Made by a program: the position numbers and the translations under genes | Source of the DNA: Gottfriedia solisilvae | GTDB taxonomy: Bacteria; Bacillota; Bacilli; Bacillales; Bacillaceae_G | NCBI RefSeq assembly: GCF_002128405.1 | Contig: NZ_NETJ01000001.1 | Location: 682,001 to 746,000, forward strand | Length of the DNA: 64,000 bases | Reading direction: 5' to 3' | Part shown: positions 26,263 through 33,796 of the stretch, in pieces | Numbering within the stretch: position 1 is the first letter of the stretch | Layout: every line of letters starts with the position of its first letter | The notes under the pieces: generated by a model | Databases searched by the model: none | Seen by the model: the letters and a program-made list of their open reading frames with translations, nothing else | Told to the model about the DNA's origin: nothing

Positions 26263-26619
26263 TCGTGAACCTCCGTTCATTTTTGAGGATATCATTGAAA
26301 CAAAATTTTGTAAATTCTTTTTTTATTATTTTTAAAAGTAATTTTATTTATCTATTTTCGATTGAGTTTTCATCTACAATTAACCAAATGATAATAAAAG
26401 AGATCTGTCGTGATTTTCCTTTTACTGTGTAGTAATAACTAATAATTAATTTACCCATTTAACAACTATAAAAAAAGAACTTATTCTAAAAACTTTAAAT
26501 TCGAACCAATTCAATTGTACAAAAAAAGGATAGTAATGGCAGAAATTTATTCTGTCATACTATCCTTTTTCCAATATCAGTTTGTAGGATTTTAATTCTA
26601 TTGATTCATGCAATACATA
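26263..26619. other. Intergenic region upstream of tetR
   Basis: About 360 AT-rich bases. It holds the bidirectional terminator at 26521-26566 and presumably the tetR promoter. No copy of the TGAACATTTGTTCA operator is present here, so autoregulation of tetR through that site is not supported. No other feature seen. Confidence 0.4.
26521..26566. terminator. Long bidirectional terminator
   Basis: AAAAAGGATAGTA pairs with a TACTATCCTTTTT-type arm, extended inward by CAGAA/TTCTG, giving a long hairpin with A and T runs on the outside. It lies 54 bases downstream of the YwaF-like gene. Confidence 0.85.
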
Positions 26620-27354
26620 CTACATACTAATTTCTGTTTCTTTACGTAATTTCTTATTCTTCTCACGTAATCCTACCCATAATAATAAACTCAGTACTAA
26701 TAATACGCCTTCTAACGAAACGATATAATACGGGTATTCCCCTAAATAATTCAACACACTTTTTGTTTCAGGTTTTCCACCTAAGAACATATAATTTCCA
26801 TCAGTCTTTTTATTGACTAACATAATAAATGGCATAAGGATATTTAAAAACAAAAATACCTTACCGATAGAATAAATCGTCGGTCGATAGCCTATTACCC
26901 ATGTAAAATATAAAGGTACTAATATAATTAAGCTGTGTGTACCAAAGAAATGTATAAATCTAAAATGTGGAAAATCAAAGAATAAATATGGTGTTAAAAC
27001 TGCTTGCATCGCACCTAAAATTCCTGTGAACAATACAATCTCATAAACTAGCTTATTTCTTGTTAACAATAACAATATGACTAAATATAAGCTTATACTA
27101 CATAATTGCAATGGCAACGAATCACTCGTTCTCCATATATCATTTTTTACCATCCATATATTATATAAAAGATCGGCCACAATAAGTAAACCGGCAATAC
27201 CAAACTCTACTTTTCTTAGATTCAATTCTTTTAATTTATTTCTACCTATATATAAACCTATCATACATAGTACTAATAAACCTATTACAATCAAATGACT
27301 TGTACCAAACGCCTCAAAACGAATCCCTTTACTACTTCCCCCAAATAAACTCAT
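26620..27354 (-). CDS. YwaF/TIGR02206 family integral membrane protein, 244 aa
   Basis: Seven hydrophobic segments, with family-typical phrases RFEAFGTSHLIVIGLLVL, SLPLQLCSISLYLVILLLL, TPYLFFDFPHFRFIHFFGTH and DGNYMFLGGKPETKSVLNYL. This uncharacterised family (TIGR02206, Bacillus YwaF) is widespread in Firmicutes; no function is established. A GGGGG site precedes the internal ATG, so the TTG five codons upstream is rejected as start. The C-terminus is highly charged (REKNKKLRKETEISM) and should be cytoplasmic. Monocistronic. Confidence 0.85.
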   Translation of the reverse strand: MSLFGGSSKGIRFEAFGTSHLIVIGLLVLCMIGLYIGRNKLKELNLRKVEFGIAGLLIVADLLYNIWMVKNDIWRTSDSLPLQLCSISLYLVILLLLTRNKLVYEIVLFTGILGAMQAVLTPYLFFDFPHFRFIHFFGTHSLIILVPLYFTWVIGYRPTIYSIGKVFLFLNILMPFIMLVNKKTDGNYMFLGGKPETKSVLNYLGEYPYYIVSLEGVLLVLSLLLWVGLREKNKKLRKETEISM

Positions 27355-27633
27355 AACATCCCCCTGCAATTGTATTATCTTTTTGTTTTAAATAGTATTC
27401 CTTCTTCAACCAATGCATGCATTCGTTCAATAAAATTAGGAAAACGTCAGTTCAATTTAACTTGTCCTTCTTTAAGCAGGAGTTTCTATTTAATGCCTAT
27501 GTAAATCCTTCTTACTAGTAACATATTTAACTCAATTATACTCAATTCTTTTCTTATTTAATATCCTTTTCTTATTCAACTGAACTGTAAAAACACTTTG
27601 TAAAAATATGTTTAATTTCCTTTCGCGTCTCTA

Positions 27634-28101
27634 CTACTTTATCAAGAATGGTTCGCCCTTTTCATCAAATGCATTCTTAAAATTAAATGCAAAAGGAGAT
27701 GGTCCATTTTGTATGTAATAATCGTATCGCTTAAAAGCTTCTTCCCAAGATACATCATTCAAATTCTCAGTCCACCACACAACATATGCCTGATGTTTAT
27801 CTTGATAAGACTCCATCCATTTGTTTCGATCTCTTAACGCTTGCATGTGATTACCCGAATATGTAAATTTGAATAAAGATTGAAGACTATTCCACACCGT
27901 TAGTGTAAGGACAGGGTCTCCCTCACCTTTTTTGATTTCTTCAGGGATTGTGACCCCGATTGGTGAAAAGTCCTCTATGAGTTGTCCTGATTTAATAGCC
28001 TGACGAAATACATCATTTCCTACTCGGTAAAATTCACGAGAGGCTGGGTGGTCATACGGGTGATTAAGTCTTCCTACAGTATAAATTGAAACCATTGCCA
28101 T
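27634..28101 (-). CDS. DUF3291 domain protein (antibiotic biosynthesis monooxygenase-like fold), 155 aa
   Basis: The pattern MVSIYTVGRLNHPYDHPASR near the start and TLTVWNSLQSLFKFTYSGNH - MQALRDRNKWMESY in the middle, followed by YVVWWTENL and WEEAFKRYDYYIQNGPSPFA, is characteristic of DUF3291 proteins, which share the dimeric ferredoxin-like fold of ABM monooxygenases. The activity is not known. AAGGAGG lies 7 bases before the ATG, one of the strongest sites in the window. Single gene. Confidence 0.85.
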   Translation of the reverse strand: MAMVSIYTVGRLNHPYDHPASREFYRVGNDVFRQAIKSGQLIEDFSPIGVTIPEEIKKGEGDPVLTLTVWNSLQSLFKFTYSGNHMQALRDRNKWMESYQDKHQAYVVWWTENLNDVSWEEAFKRYDYYIQNGPSPFAFNFKNAFDEKGEPFLIK

Positions 28102-28203
28102 AAACAGACCTCCTTAATGTTTTATTAATGTATATTCAATAAGAATGTTTAAACATAACAAATATTTTTAAAAAAGCCTTTGTTATAAATTGAGAATGCG
28201 TTA

Positions 28204-28327
28204 GTTGATTACAACTCCAGGTTGCTCTCTTTCCGTGGGGCGAAAGCTGAGCCTCCTCGGCACGCCTGCGGGGTCTCACCCTTTCCGCATCTCCCACAGG
28301 AGTCTCGCACCTTCCGTTGTAATCAAC
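28204..28327. repeat. GC-rich interspersed-repeat-like element with 12-bp terminal inverted repeats
   Basis: 124 bases bounded by GTTGATTACAAC and its exact reverse complement GTTGTAATCAAC. The interior is clearly more GC-rich than the surrounding DNA and contains further complementary blocks (for example CCTCCTCGG, GCCTGCGGGGTCTC and CACAGGAGTCTCGC). It has no open frame with a ribosome binding site. Elements with this look (...GGTGCGAGACTCCTG... GAGGCTC...) are scattered in many Bacillaceae chromosomes; that comparison is from memory. It may act as a folded RNA, a transcription barrier or a non-autonomous mobile element. Confidence 0.7.
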
Positions 28328-28378
28328 TTCTGTCTTAGTGGTTCAAATCCAAAAAGAATCAATCTAATAGTATAGAGC

Positions 28379-28405
28379 AAAAAAAAGACCTACCGAAGTA
28401 GTCAT
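28379..28405 (-). terminator. Intrinsic terminator with UUCG loop
   Basis: On the minus strand GACTAC-TTCG-GTAGGTC followed by eight T. The stem has one bulged base and the extra-stable UUCG tetraloop. It ends the transcript of the 69-residue membrane protein gene. Confidence 0.8.
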
Positions 28406-28422
28406 TGTTGTTCAACTATTTT

Positions 28423-28632
28423 TTACTTATAATGTCTATATTTTTTAGTCAAAATTGTTATGAATAAAACACTTAAAAAGCCTAGAATAGTAATGATTTC
28501 TGCAAACCCAAACGCTTTATTTTTAAATACGATATTTATGATGATTATGATAATGAAAATAAACATAAGTATTATATGTCTTTTGTTTATGATTAGGTAA
28601 ATTAGTCTGTTATCCAATTTGTTATTATTCAC
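28423..28632 (-). CDS. Small two-helix membrane protein, 69 aa, GTG start
   Basis: Two hydrophobic helices (IILMFIFIIIIIINIVF and FAEIITILGFLSVLFITIL) with basic segments LIINKRH at the front and TKKYRHYK at the end, so both termini probably face the cytoplasm. GTG is the start, 7 bases after AAGGAG. No family recognised. It has its own terminator and stands alone. Confidence 0.7.
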   Translation of the reverse strand: MNNNKLDNRLIYLIINKRHIILMFIFIIIIIINIVFKNKAFGFAEIITILGFLSVLFITILTKKYRHYK

Positions 28633-28743
28633 TGTATTACTCCTTATTCATACTGCTAATTGATTGAAAAAGATAATTAGCTGTTATCGTAGACCATAGA
28701 TTTTAACTAATCCATTCGATAGTTCAATTAGTGTAACACATCT

Positions 28744-29784
28744 TTATTTCAATAAAGTACTTACTAAATTACCAAAGTTTTTAATATCTCTTAAATAATC
28801 ATAACCATCAGGATTTCCTATCTTATTGTACATTCGTACTGCAACGGCATTATATTCGGGCATTACTAAGCAGGTACAACCAGAAGCCCCTAAAATTTGG
28901 TAGGATGTTGGTGGAACATCTTCCCCCAGTTCACTTTCAATATATTGATTTTCGTTCTTGAACCAAAAAAATCCATTTTGGTGTGTATTAATCATTTCTT
29001 TTGGAGTATGAGTTGTTGTTGTTAATTCAAATAATTCATTGGGTAAAGTCTGCTTACCATTTAAATTACCTTTGTTAAGATGTAAATAGCCCCAATGTGC
29101 AAGTTCCCTTGCACTTACATATAAATTTCTTTCGAATCCAGTTGGATCATCTAATCTAACTTTAGGATTTTCAAATGACTCAAATATATCTGCTACAAGA
29201 TTATTATTATTTGTGATTTCCCAGCCAGATTCAGTAAATCCAAATGGTTCAAATACATATTCTCTAATAATTTGATTTACATCCTTACCTGAAACTCTCT
29301 TAATTATTCTATATAATAAAACAAGCCCAGCATCATTATATTCCCAAATGGTTCCTGGGGAAGCAACTTTCAATAACCTATCGTTTTCAAATCTTAGTCC
29401 ATGAGTATGAGTAACCAAATGGCGTAAAGTTATCCCATTACAAATAACCTCATCTATTCCTTCTAAATAATTTCTTACTTCATCATCTACATTAAGAATT
29501 TTCTTATCTTTTATAAGAATCGCAACTGCCAATCCTATATAACTTTTACGAGCAGAATATATATTAAATCGAGAATCTTCTACGATTTCCCGACTTGTTA
29601 GAGGACAAAACCCAGAATACCATTCTCCTATTACCTTATTTTCTTGTATCACATATACTGCACTAGCTGAAGCTTTAATCTTGTTTTGAATATCTTCAAC
29701 ATACTTATACAAAGGAAATAATCTTTCTGTTTTATCAATTATTAAATTTTGTTGTATTTTATTAGTTGAATGATTTGTAATCAT
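28744..29784 (-). CDS. Serine hydrolase, beta-lactamase/penicillin-binding-protein-like, 346 aa
   Basis: The SxxK active-site motif is Ser-Ala-Arg-Lys in NIYSARKSYIGLAVA (about residue 76), and the second motif YxN appears as WEYNDAGLVLLYRI (about 148). The family signature TLRHLVTHTHGL (normally LLTHTSGL) is also present. These class C-like serine hydrolases include esterases, D-amino-peptidases and cell wall-modifying enzymes. No signal peptide is visible, so the protein looks cytoplasmic, which argues against a role in antibiotic resistance. AAGGAG lies 10 bases before the ATG. Single gene. Confidence 0.85.
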   Translation of the reverse strand: MITNHSTNKIQQNLIIDKTERLFPLYKYVEDIQNKIKASASAVYVIQENKVIGEWYSGFCPLTSREIVEDSRFNIYSARKSYIGLAVAILIKDKKILNVDDEVRNYLEGIDEVICNGITLRHLVTHTHGLRFENDRLLKVASPGTIWEYNDAGLVLLYRIIKRVSGKDVNQIIREYVFEPFGFTESGWEITNNNNLVADIFESFENPKVRLDDPTGFERNLYVSARELAHWGYLHLNKGNLNGKQTLPNELFELTTTTHTPKEMINTHQNGFFWFKNENQYIESELGEDVPPTSYQILGASGCTCLVMPEYNAVAVRMYNKIGNPDGYDYLRDIKNFGNLVSTLLK

Positions 29785-29868
29785 ATTTCACTCTCTCCTT
29801 TTGCTCAAATCCATATTCTACTTATGGGAATCAAAATCCTTTAAAATATGTTAATACGAATAAAAAAA

Positions 29869-29904
29869 AGAAAAAGAGCAAATCCCCTAGGATCTGCTCT
29901 TTTC
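29869..29904 (-). terminator. Terminator of the ABC exporter operon
   Basis: On the minus strand AAAAGAGCAGATCC-TAGG-GGATTTGCTCTTTT forms a stem of about 13 bp with one mismatch, followed by more T. It lies immediately after the stop of the second exporter gene. Confidence 0.85.
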
Positions 29905-29907
29905 ATT

Positions 29908-31695
29908 TTATGCTCCATCATTAATGAAGCTATATTGTGCCATGTATAGTTTGTAGTAGTGACCTTTTAATTGTAGTAATTGTTCGTGAGTGCCACTTTC
30001 TTCTACATTTCCATTACCAATTACCATGATTTTGTCACAATCACGAATTGTTGATAGTCGGTGTGCAATGACAAATGAAGTTCTGCCTTCTAATAATGTT
30101 TCAATACCATTTTGTACAAGCTTTTCTGTATGTGTATCAATATTAGACGTTGCTTCATCTAGAATTAAAATTCTTGGATTGGCAAGTAGTGCTCTTGCAA
30201 ATGAAATTAATTGTCTTTGACCTAAAGAAAGTCTTGAACCTCGTTCATTTACGTCTGTGTCATAACCTTTTTCCATTTTCATAATGAAGTCATGGGCATG
30301 AACAGCTTTTGCTGCAGCAATTACTTCTTCATCTGTTGCATCTAATTTACCATATCTGATATTTTCCATGATCGATGTAGAGAATAAGAATGTATCTTGA
30401 AGCATGATTCCCATTTGACTTCTATATGACTCTAAATCTACATTTTTTATATTTTTTCCATCTACTAATATCTCACCATTTGTTGGATCATAGAAACGAC
30501 TTAGTAGGGAAACAATCGTTGTTTTACCAGCACCAGTAGCTCCAACTAGGGCGATTTTTTCACCAGGATTGATTGTAAAATTAATATTTCGTAATACTGT
30601 TGAATTTCCATCATATCCGAATGTGACGTTATTAAATCTAACTTCTCCATTAATATGGCCAATTGGTTGTGCATTTTCTTGACTTATGATATCAGGATCA
30701 ATATCCATAATATCAAAAATACGATCAGCCGCAGAGAAGTTTGAAATTAGAGTATTATAGAAGTTTGATAAGTTCATAATTGGACGCCAAAACATTCCGA
30801 TGTACATTGAAAAGGCAATTAACGTACCTACTTCAATTTCTTCGCTCATTACTAGTTTGTAACCAACGTAGAATACAACTACTGTTCCTACTCCCCATGA
30901 AAGTTCAACTAAAGGCCAGAAAAAGTCATTTAGTTTAACTGCTTTCATGAATGCTCCCATTAGTTCAGAAACTTTTTCCTTAAAGTCTTTTTCTTTATCC
31001 TTTTCTTTCGCAAATGACTGAACAACTTTGATTCCTGAAAAATCTTCATGAATAAAAGCGATTAGATTTGATCGTTTTTTACGATATACATCCCATCTCT
31101 TCCTAGCACGAGTTTCAATGTAGAACATTGCTGCTGCAAGAAAAGGAAGGATTAAAACCGACGCTAAAGCTAGCTTCACATTTAAAATAAACATCACAAC
31201 CGTAACGCAGACTAAACTTAATAATTCTGGAATTAAAGTCTGGATACTTTGGTTAAATAAGTTTTGAAGTGCGTTAACATCACCCATTACACGTGCTAAA
31301 ATTTTACCAACTGGGCGATTATCAAAAAATGTAAATGATAGTTTTTGAATATGTGTGTATAGTTCATGACGAATATTCACCAAGATGTTGTTTGTAACAG
31401 AACTAATCATTGTCCATCGAATTCTTGATGACATCATTGCTAAGTAATTTAATACAAGTAAAACGCCGCCGATCACCATCAGACCTTTTACATCATTATT
31501 TTTGATATTCGTATCAATTGCTACTTTCAATAAGTACGGGTTTAAAATACCAACGATCATTACAAATAACATTAAACATATTACAATAAAGGTTTTAAAT
31601 TTATAAGGTTGTAAGTAAGTTCCAAGTCTGAGAATGATCTCGACTTTACTACGATTCAGTTGGTCTTCATCACGATTAATAGTATTCTGTGCCAT
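29908..31695 (-). CDS. ABC exporter half-transporter (permease-ATPase fusion), 595 aa, second subunit
   Basis: Six membrane helices in residues ~35-310 (ABC type 1 exporter fold), then an ATPase domain with Walker A VGATGAGKTTIVSLL, Walker B ILILDEATSNIDT with the catalytic Glu intact, and a degenerate signature LSLGQRQLISFARAL (Gly to Leu). Its start overlaps the stop of the 578-residue partner by one base (TAATG), so the two subunits form a heterodimer. The degenerate signature here and the degenerate Walker B of the partner belong to the same composite site, as in BmrCD, LmrCD and TM287/288. Probable multidrug or lipid export. Resembles Bacillus YfiC. Confidence 0.93.
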   Translation of the reverse strand: MAQNTINRDEDQLNRSKVEIILRLGTYLQPYKFKTFIVICLMLFVMIVGILNPYLLKVAIDTNIKNNDVKGLMVIGGVLLVLNYLAMMSSRIRWTMISSVTNNILVNIRHELYTHIQKLSFTFFDNRPVGKILARVMGDVNALQNLFNQSIQTLIPELLSLVCVTVVMFILNVKLALASVLILPFLAAAMFYIETRARKRWDVYRKKRSNLIAFIHEDFSGIKVVQSFAKEKDKEKDFKEKVSELMGAFMKAVKLNDFFWPLVELSWGVGTVVVFYVGYKLVMSEEIEVGTLIAFSMYIGMFWRPIMNLSNFYNTLISNFSAADRIFDIMDIDPDIISQENAQPIGHINGEVRFNNVTFGYDGNSTVLRNINFTINPGEKIALVGATGAGKTTIVSLLSRFYDPTNGEILVDGKNIKNVDLESYRSQMGIMLQDTFLFSTSIMENIRYGKLDATDEEVIAAAKAVHAHDFIMKMEKGYDTDVNERGSRLSLGQRQLISFARALLANPRILILDEATSNIDTHTEKLVQNGIETLLEGRTSFVIAHRLSTIRDCDKIMVIGNGNVEESGTHEQLLQLKGHYYKLYMAQYSFINDGA

Positions 31696-33431
31696 TAGAC
31701 CACCCCGCTTTCTACTGTTTCAAAATCTTTAAACTGCTCCTCATATACTTCATAATATTTTCCTTTAAGAGCAAGTAATTCTTTATGATTTCCTTTTTCA
31801 ACAATTTCTCCATTTTCAACAAACAAAATAATATCAGCATTTTTAACTGCCGAAATACGGTGTGCAATAATGAATGTTGTACTATGAGAAAAACGTTTAT
31901 TTAAGTTGTGTAATAATTCATATTCTGTTTCCATATCTAACGCAGAAGTTGCATCATCAAGTACTAAAATCGGTGCTTTACGTAATAGAGCACGCGCAAT
32001 TGAAATCCTTTGTTTTTGTCCACCTGATAATCCGATTCCACGTTCTCCAATTTCTGTACTAAATCCTTCTTCAAGCTCTTCAATGAAATCTAAACAGCAT
32101 GCAATACGGCAAGCTTCTCGAATTTCATCCATTGTTGCTTCAGGATTTCCTAGTTTAATATTGTTTTCAATCGTGTCAGAGAATAAAAATGTATCTTGTG
32201 ATACTAGAGACATATTTGTACGAAGGCTAGTTAAGTTAAAATCTTTCACATTAACCCCGTCTACTAATAATTCTCCCTCTGCCACATCATAAGAACGTCC
32301 AATTAAGTGTAGGATTGATGACTTACCCGCTCCTGTTGTACCCATAATCGCTACTTTACTTCCACTTGGAATATATAGATTAATATTTTTTAAGACCATT
32401 TCATCATTATATTTAAAACTAACATTTTTATACTCCACTGAACCGTCAACAAGACTTGGTGTATAAGCGTCAGGTTTATTTTTAATTTCTGTTTTACGAT
32501 CTAAAATTTCAAAAATCTTCTTAGCAGATGCTTGGTTTTTAGAAAGGATATCAGTCAACCAACCTAGCATTCTCATTGGCCAGATTAAGTTCCAAATATA
32601 ACCACTAAATGCAACTAATTCACCAAGCGTCATCGTATCTTGAAGTACGAAATATCCTCCAACAATGATCATAGCAACTAATGCGATATTAGTTAAAAAC
32701 TCAATTGAAGGAAAGTATTTACGCATTGTTTTCGCTTGAGCCATATTTAAATCATAGTAACCACGATTCATTTTTAAAAATTTCAATGTTTCATGTTTTT
32801 CTCGTGCAAATGCTTTTACTAATCTTACCCCAGCGATATTTTGTTGAGCAGTTGTATTAATTTCAGCAGTATGGTCACTAATCTTACCGTATCCTGCATT
32901 TAATAATCGATTTAATCTTGTACCCATATATCCGATTGGAATCATAATTGCTAAACAAATCAGAGCTAATCTCCAATCAATAATAAATAAAATAATTGTA
33001 CTCGCAACAAAATAGATGATGTTTTCAACGAATAATCGCAAACCAAAACCTATTGTTTGCCAAATATTCTCTACATCTTCACCGATTCTCGAAAGTAATT
33101 CACCTGTATTCATAGAATCAAAGTATTTAAACTCAAAACTTTGAATATGTTGGAACATTTCGTTCTTAATATCTTCATGAACTTTCGCGCCAACTAAATC
33201 ATATAAATATTCTTTTACATATCCAAGAACTGACTTGATTAATGTAATCGCTAAAATCCCTCCAATGATTGGAAGAATCACTGATCCGTCTTTTTTAATA
33301 ATTCCATCATCTACTAATACCATTTGTAAGTAAGGGATTAAATGGTCTACCCCAATTACTAGTAGCATTGATAATGATCCGATAAATAATGATAATTTGT
33401 GTCTATAAACATATTTTAAAATTCGTAACAC
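31695..33431 (-). CDS. ABC exporter half-transporter (permease-ATPase fusion), 578 aa, first subunit
   Basis: Six-helix exporter domain (about 15-300), then the ATPase with Walker A MGTTGAGKSSILHLI, canonical signature LSGGQKQRISIARAL, and Walker B ILVLDDATSALD in which Asp replaces the catalytic Glu. Heterodimeric exporters typically have one such inactive site. The gene is first of the operon and is preceded by a ~310-base leader with a sigma-A promoter, a 28-codon leader peptide and two terminators, so its expression is probably attenuated until an inducer stalls translation. Resembles Bacillus YfiB or BmrC-type subunits; the substrate is unknown. Confidence 0.93.
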   Translation of the reverse strand: MLRILKYVYRHKLSLFIGSLSMLLVIGVDHLIPYLQMVLVDDGIIKKDGSVILPIIGGILAITLIKSVLGYVKEYLYDLVGAKVHEDIKNEMFQHIQSFEFKYFDSMNTGELLSRIGEDVENIWQTIGFGLRLFVENIIYFVASTIILFIIDWRLALICLAIMIPIGYMGTRLNRLLNAGYGKISDHTAEINTTAQQNIAGVRLVKAFAREKHETLKFLKMNRGYYDLNMAQAKTMRKYFPSIEFLTNIALVAMIIVGGYFVLQDTMTLGELVAFSGYIWNLIWPMRMLGWLTDILSKNQASAKKIFEILDRKTEIKNKPDAYTPSLVDGSVEYKNVSFKYNDEMVLKNINLYIPSGSKVAIMGTTGAGKSSILHLIGRSYDVAEGELLVDGVNVKDFNLTSLRTNMSLVSQDTFLFSDTIENNIKLGNPEATMDEIREACRIACCLDFIEELEEGFSTEIGERGIGLSGGQKQRISIARALLRKAPILVLDDATSALDMETEYELLHNLNKRFSHSTTFIIAHRISAVKNADIILFVENGEIVEKGNHKELLALKGKYYEVYEEQFKDFETVESGVV

Positions 33432-33490
33432 TCTTGTACCTCCTTTGTATCAATCAACCAATTCTCTACGCAACCCTCCACAATTTTGAC

Positions 33491-33527
33491 AAAAAAAGCC
33501 ACGGGAATATTTTCCATACCCCATGGC
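33491..33527 (-). terminator. Leader terminator 2 of the ABC exporter operon
   Basis: On the minus strand GCCATGGG and CCCGTGGC form an 8-bp stem (one G-T pair) followed by TTTTTTT, about 60 bases before the first structural gene. Its first arm can also pair perfectly with the second arm of terminator 1, giving an alternative structure that would disrupt both. Confidence 0.8.
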
Positions 33528-33574
33528 CATAAAAAATCTTCTGTACCAAAATAAACATTAGCTCATTTTAGGCA

Positions 33575-33608
33575 CAAAAAAGCCATGGGGAATATAAACC
33601 CATGGCTA
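33575..33608 (-). terminator. Leader terminator 1 of the ABC exporter operon
   Basis: On the minus strand AGCCATGGG-loop-CCCCATGGCT forms a 9-bp stem followed by TTTTTT, 23 bases after the leader peptide stop codon. A terminator between a promoter and its genes is the signature of transcription attenuation. Confidence 0.85.
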
Positions 33609-33630
33609 GATTGTCATTAAATAATTCGTT

Positions 33631-33717
33631 TTAACGTGGTCCGTCCTGCGCAGAGATAGGGTTCATGTTCATTATTAACTTGTAGTGTTTTTTAGCTTTA
33701 ATTGTTACAATCATCAT
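33631..33717 (-). CDS. Leader peptide of the ABC exporter operon, 28 aa
   Basis: A short open frame with an excellent AAAGGAGG site before ATG. The peptide is basic, starts MMIVTIKAKKHYKLIMNMN and ends PISAQDGPR. It lies between the sigma-A promoter and two tandem terminators, upstream of the ABC exporter genes in the same direction. This is the arrangement of ribosome-mediated attenuators such as bmrB-bmrCD in Bacillus subtilis, where antibiotic-stalled ribosomes on the leader frame allow read-through. The peptide is too short to be an exporter component. Too small for most gene finders. Confidence 0.8.
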   Translation of the reverse strand: MMIVTIKAKKHYKLIMNMNPISAQDGPR

Positions 33718-33750
33718 TTCAACCTACCTCCTTTTTTATTTGATAATAAC

Positions 33751-33780
33751 ATCATATACGACTAACAAAATAAATGTCAA
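33751..33780 (-). promoter_or_regulatory. Sigma-A promoter of the ABC exporter operon
   Basis: On the minus strand a perfect -35 TTGACA (33775-33780) is followed after 18 bases by TATGAT (33751-33756). Transcription should start near 33744, about 27 bases before the leader peptide ATG. Confidence 0.75.
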
Positions 33781-33796
33781 ACTATTTTTAATTTAT

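Noticed and set aside
27375-27485. A 37-codon minus-strand frame with one stop, ending ERMHALVEEGILFKTKR, upstream of the YwaF-like gene
   Set aside because: It has no start codon or ribosome binding site and I could not match it to a family. It may be gene debris, but chance is equally likely.
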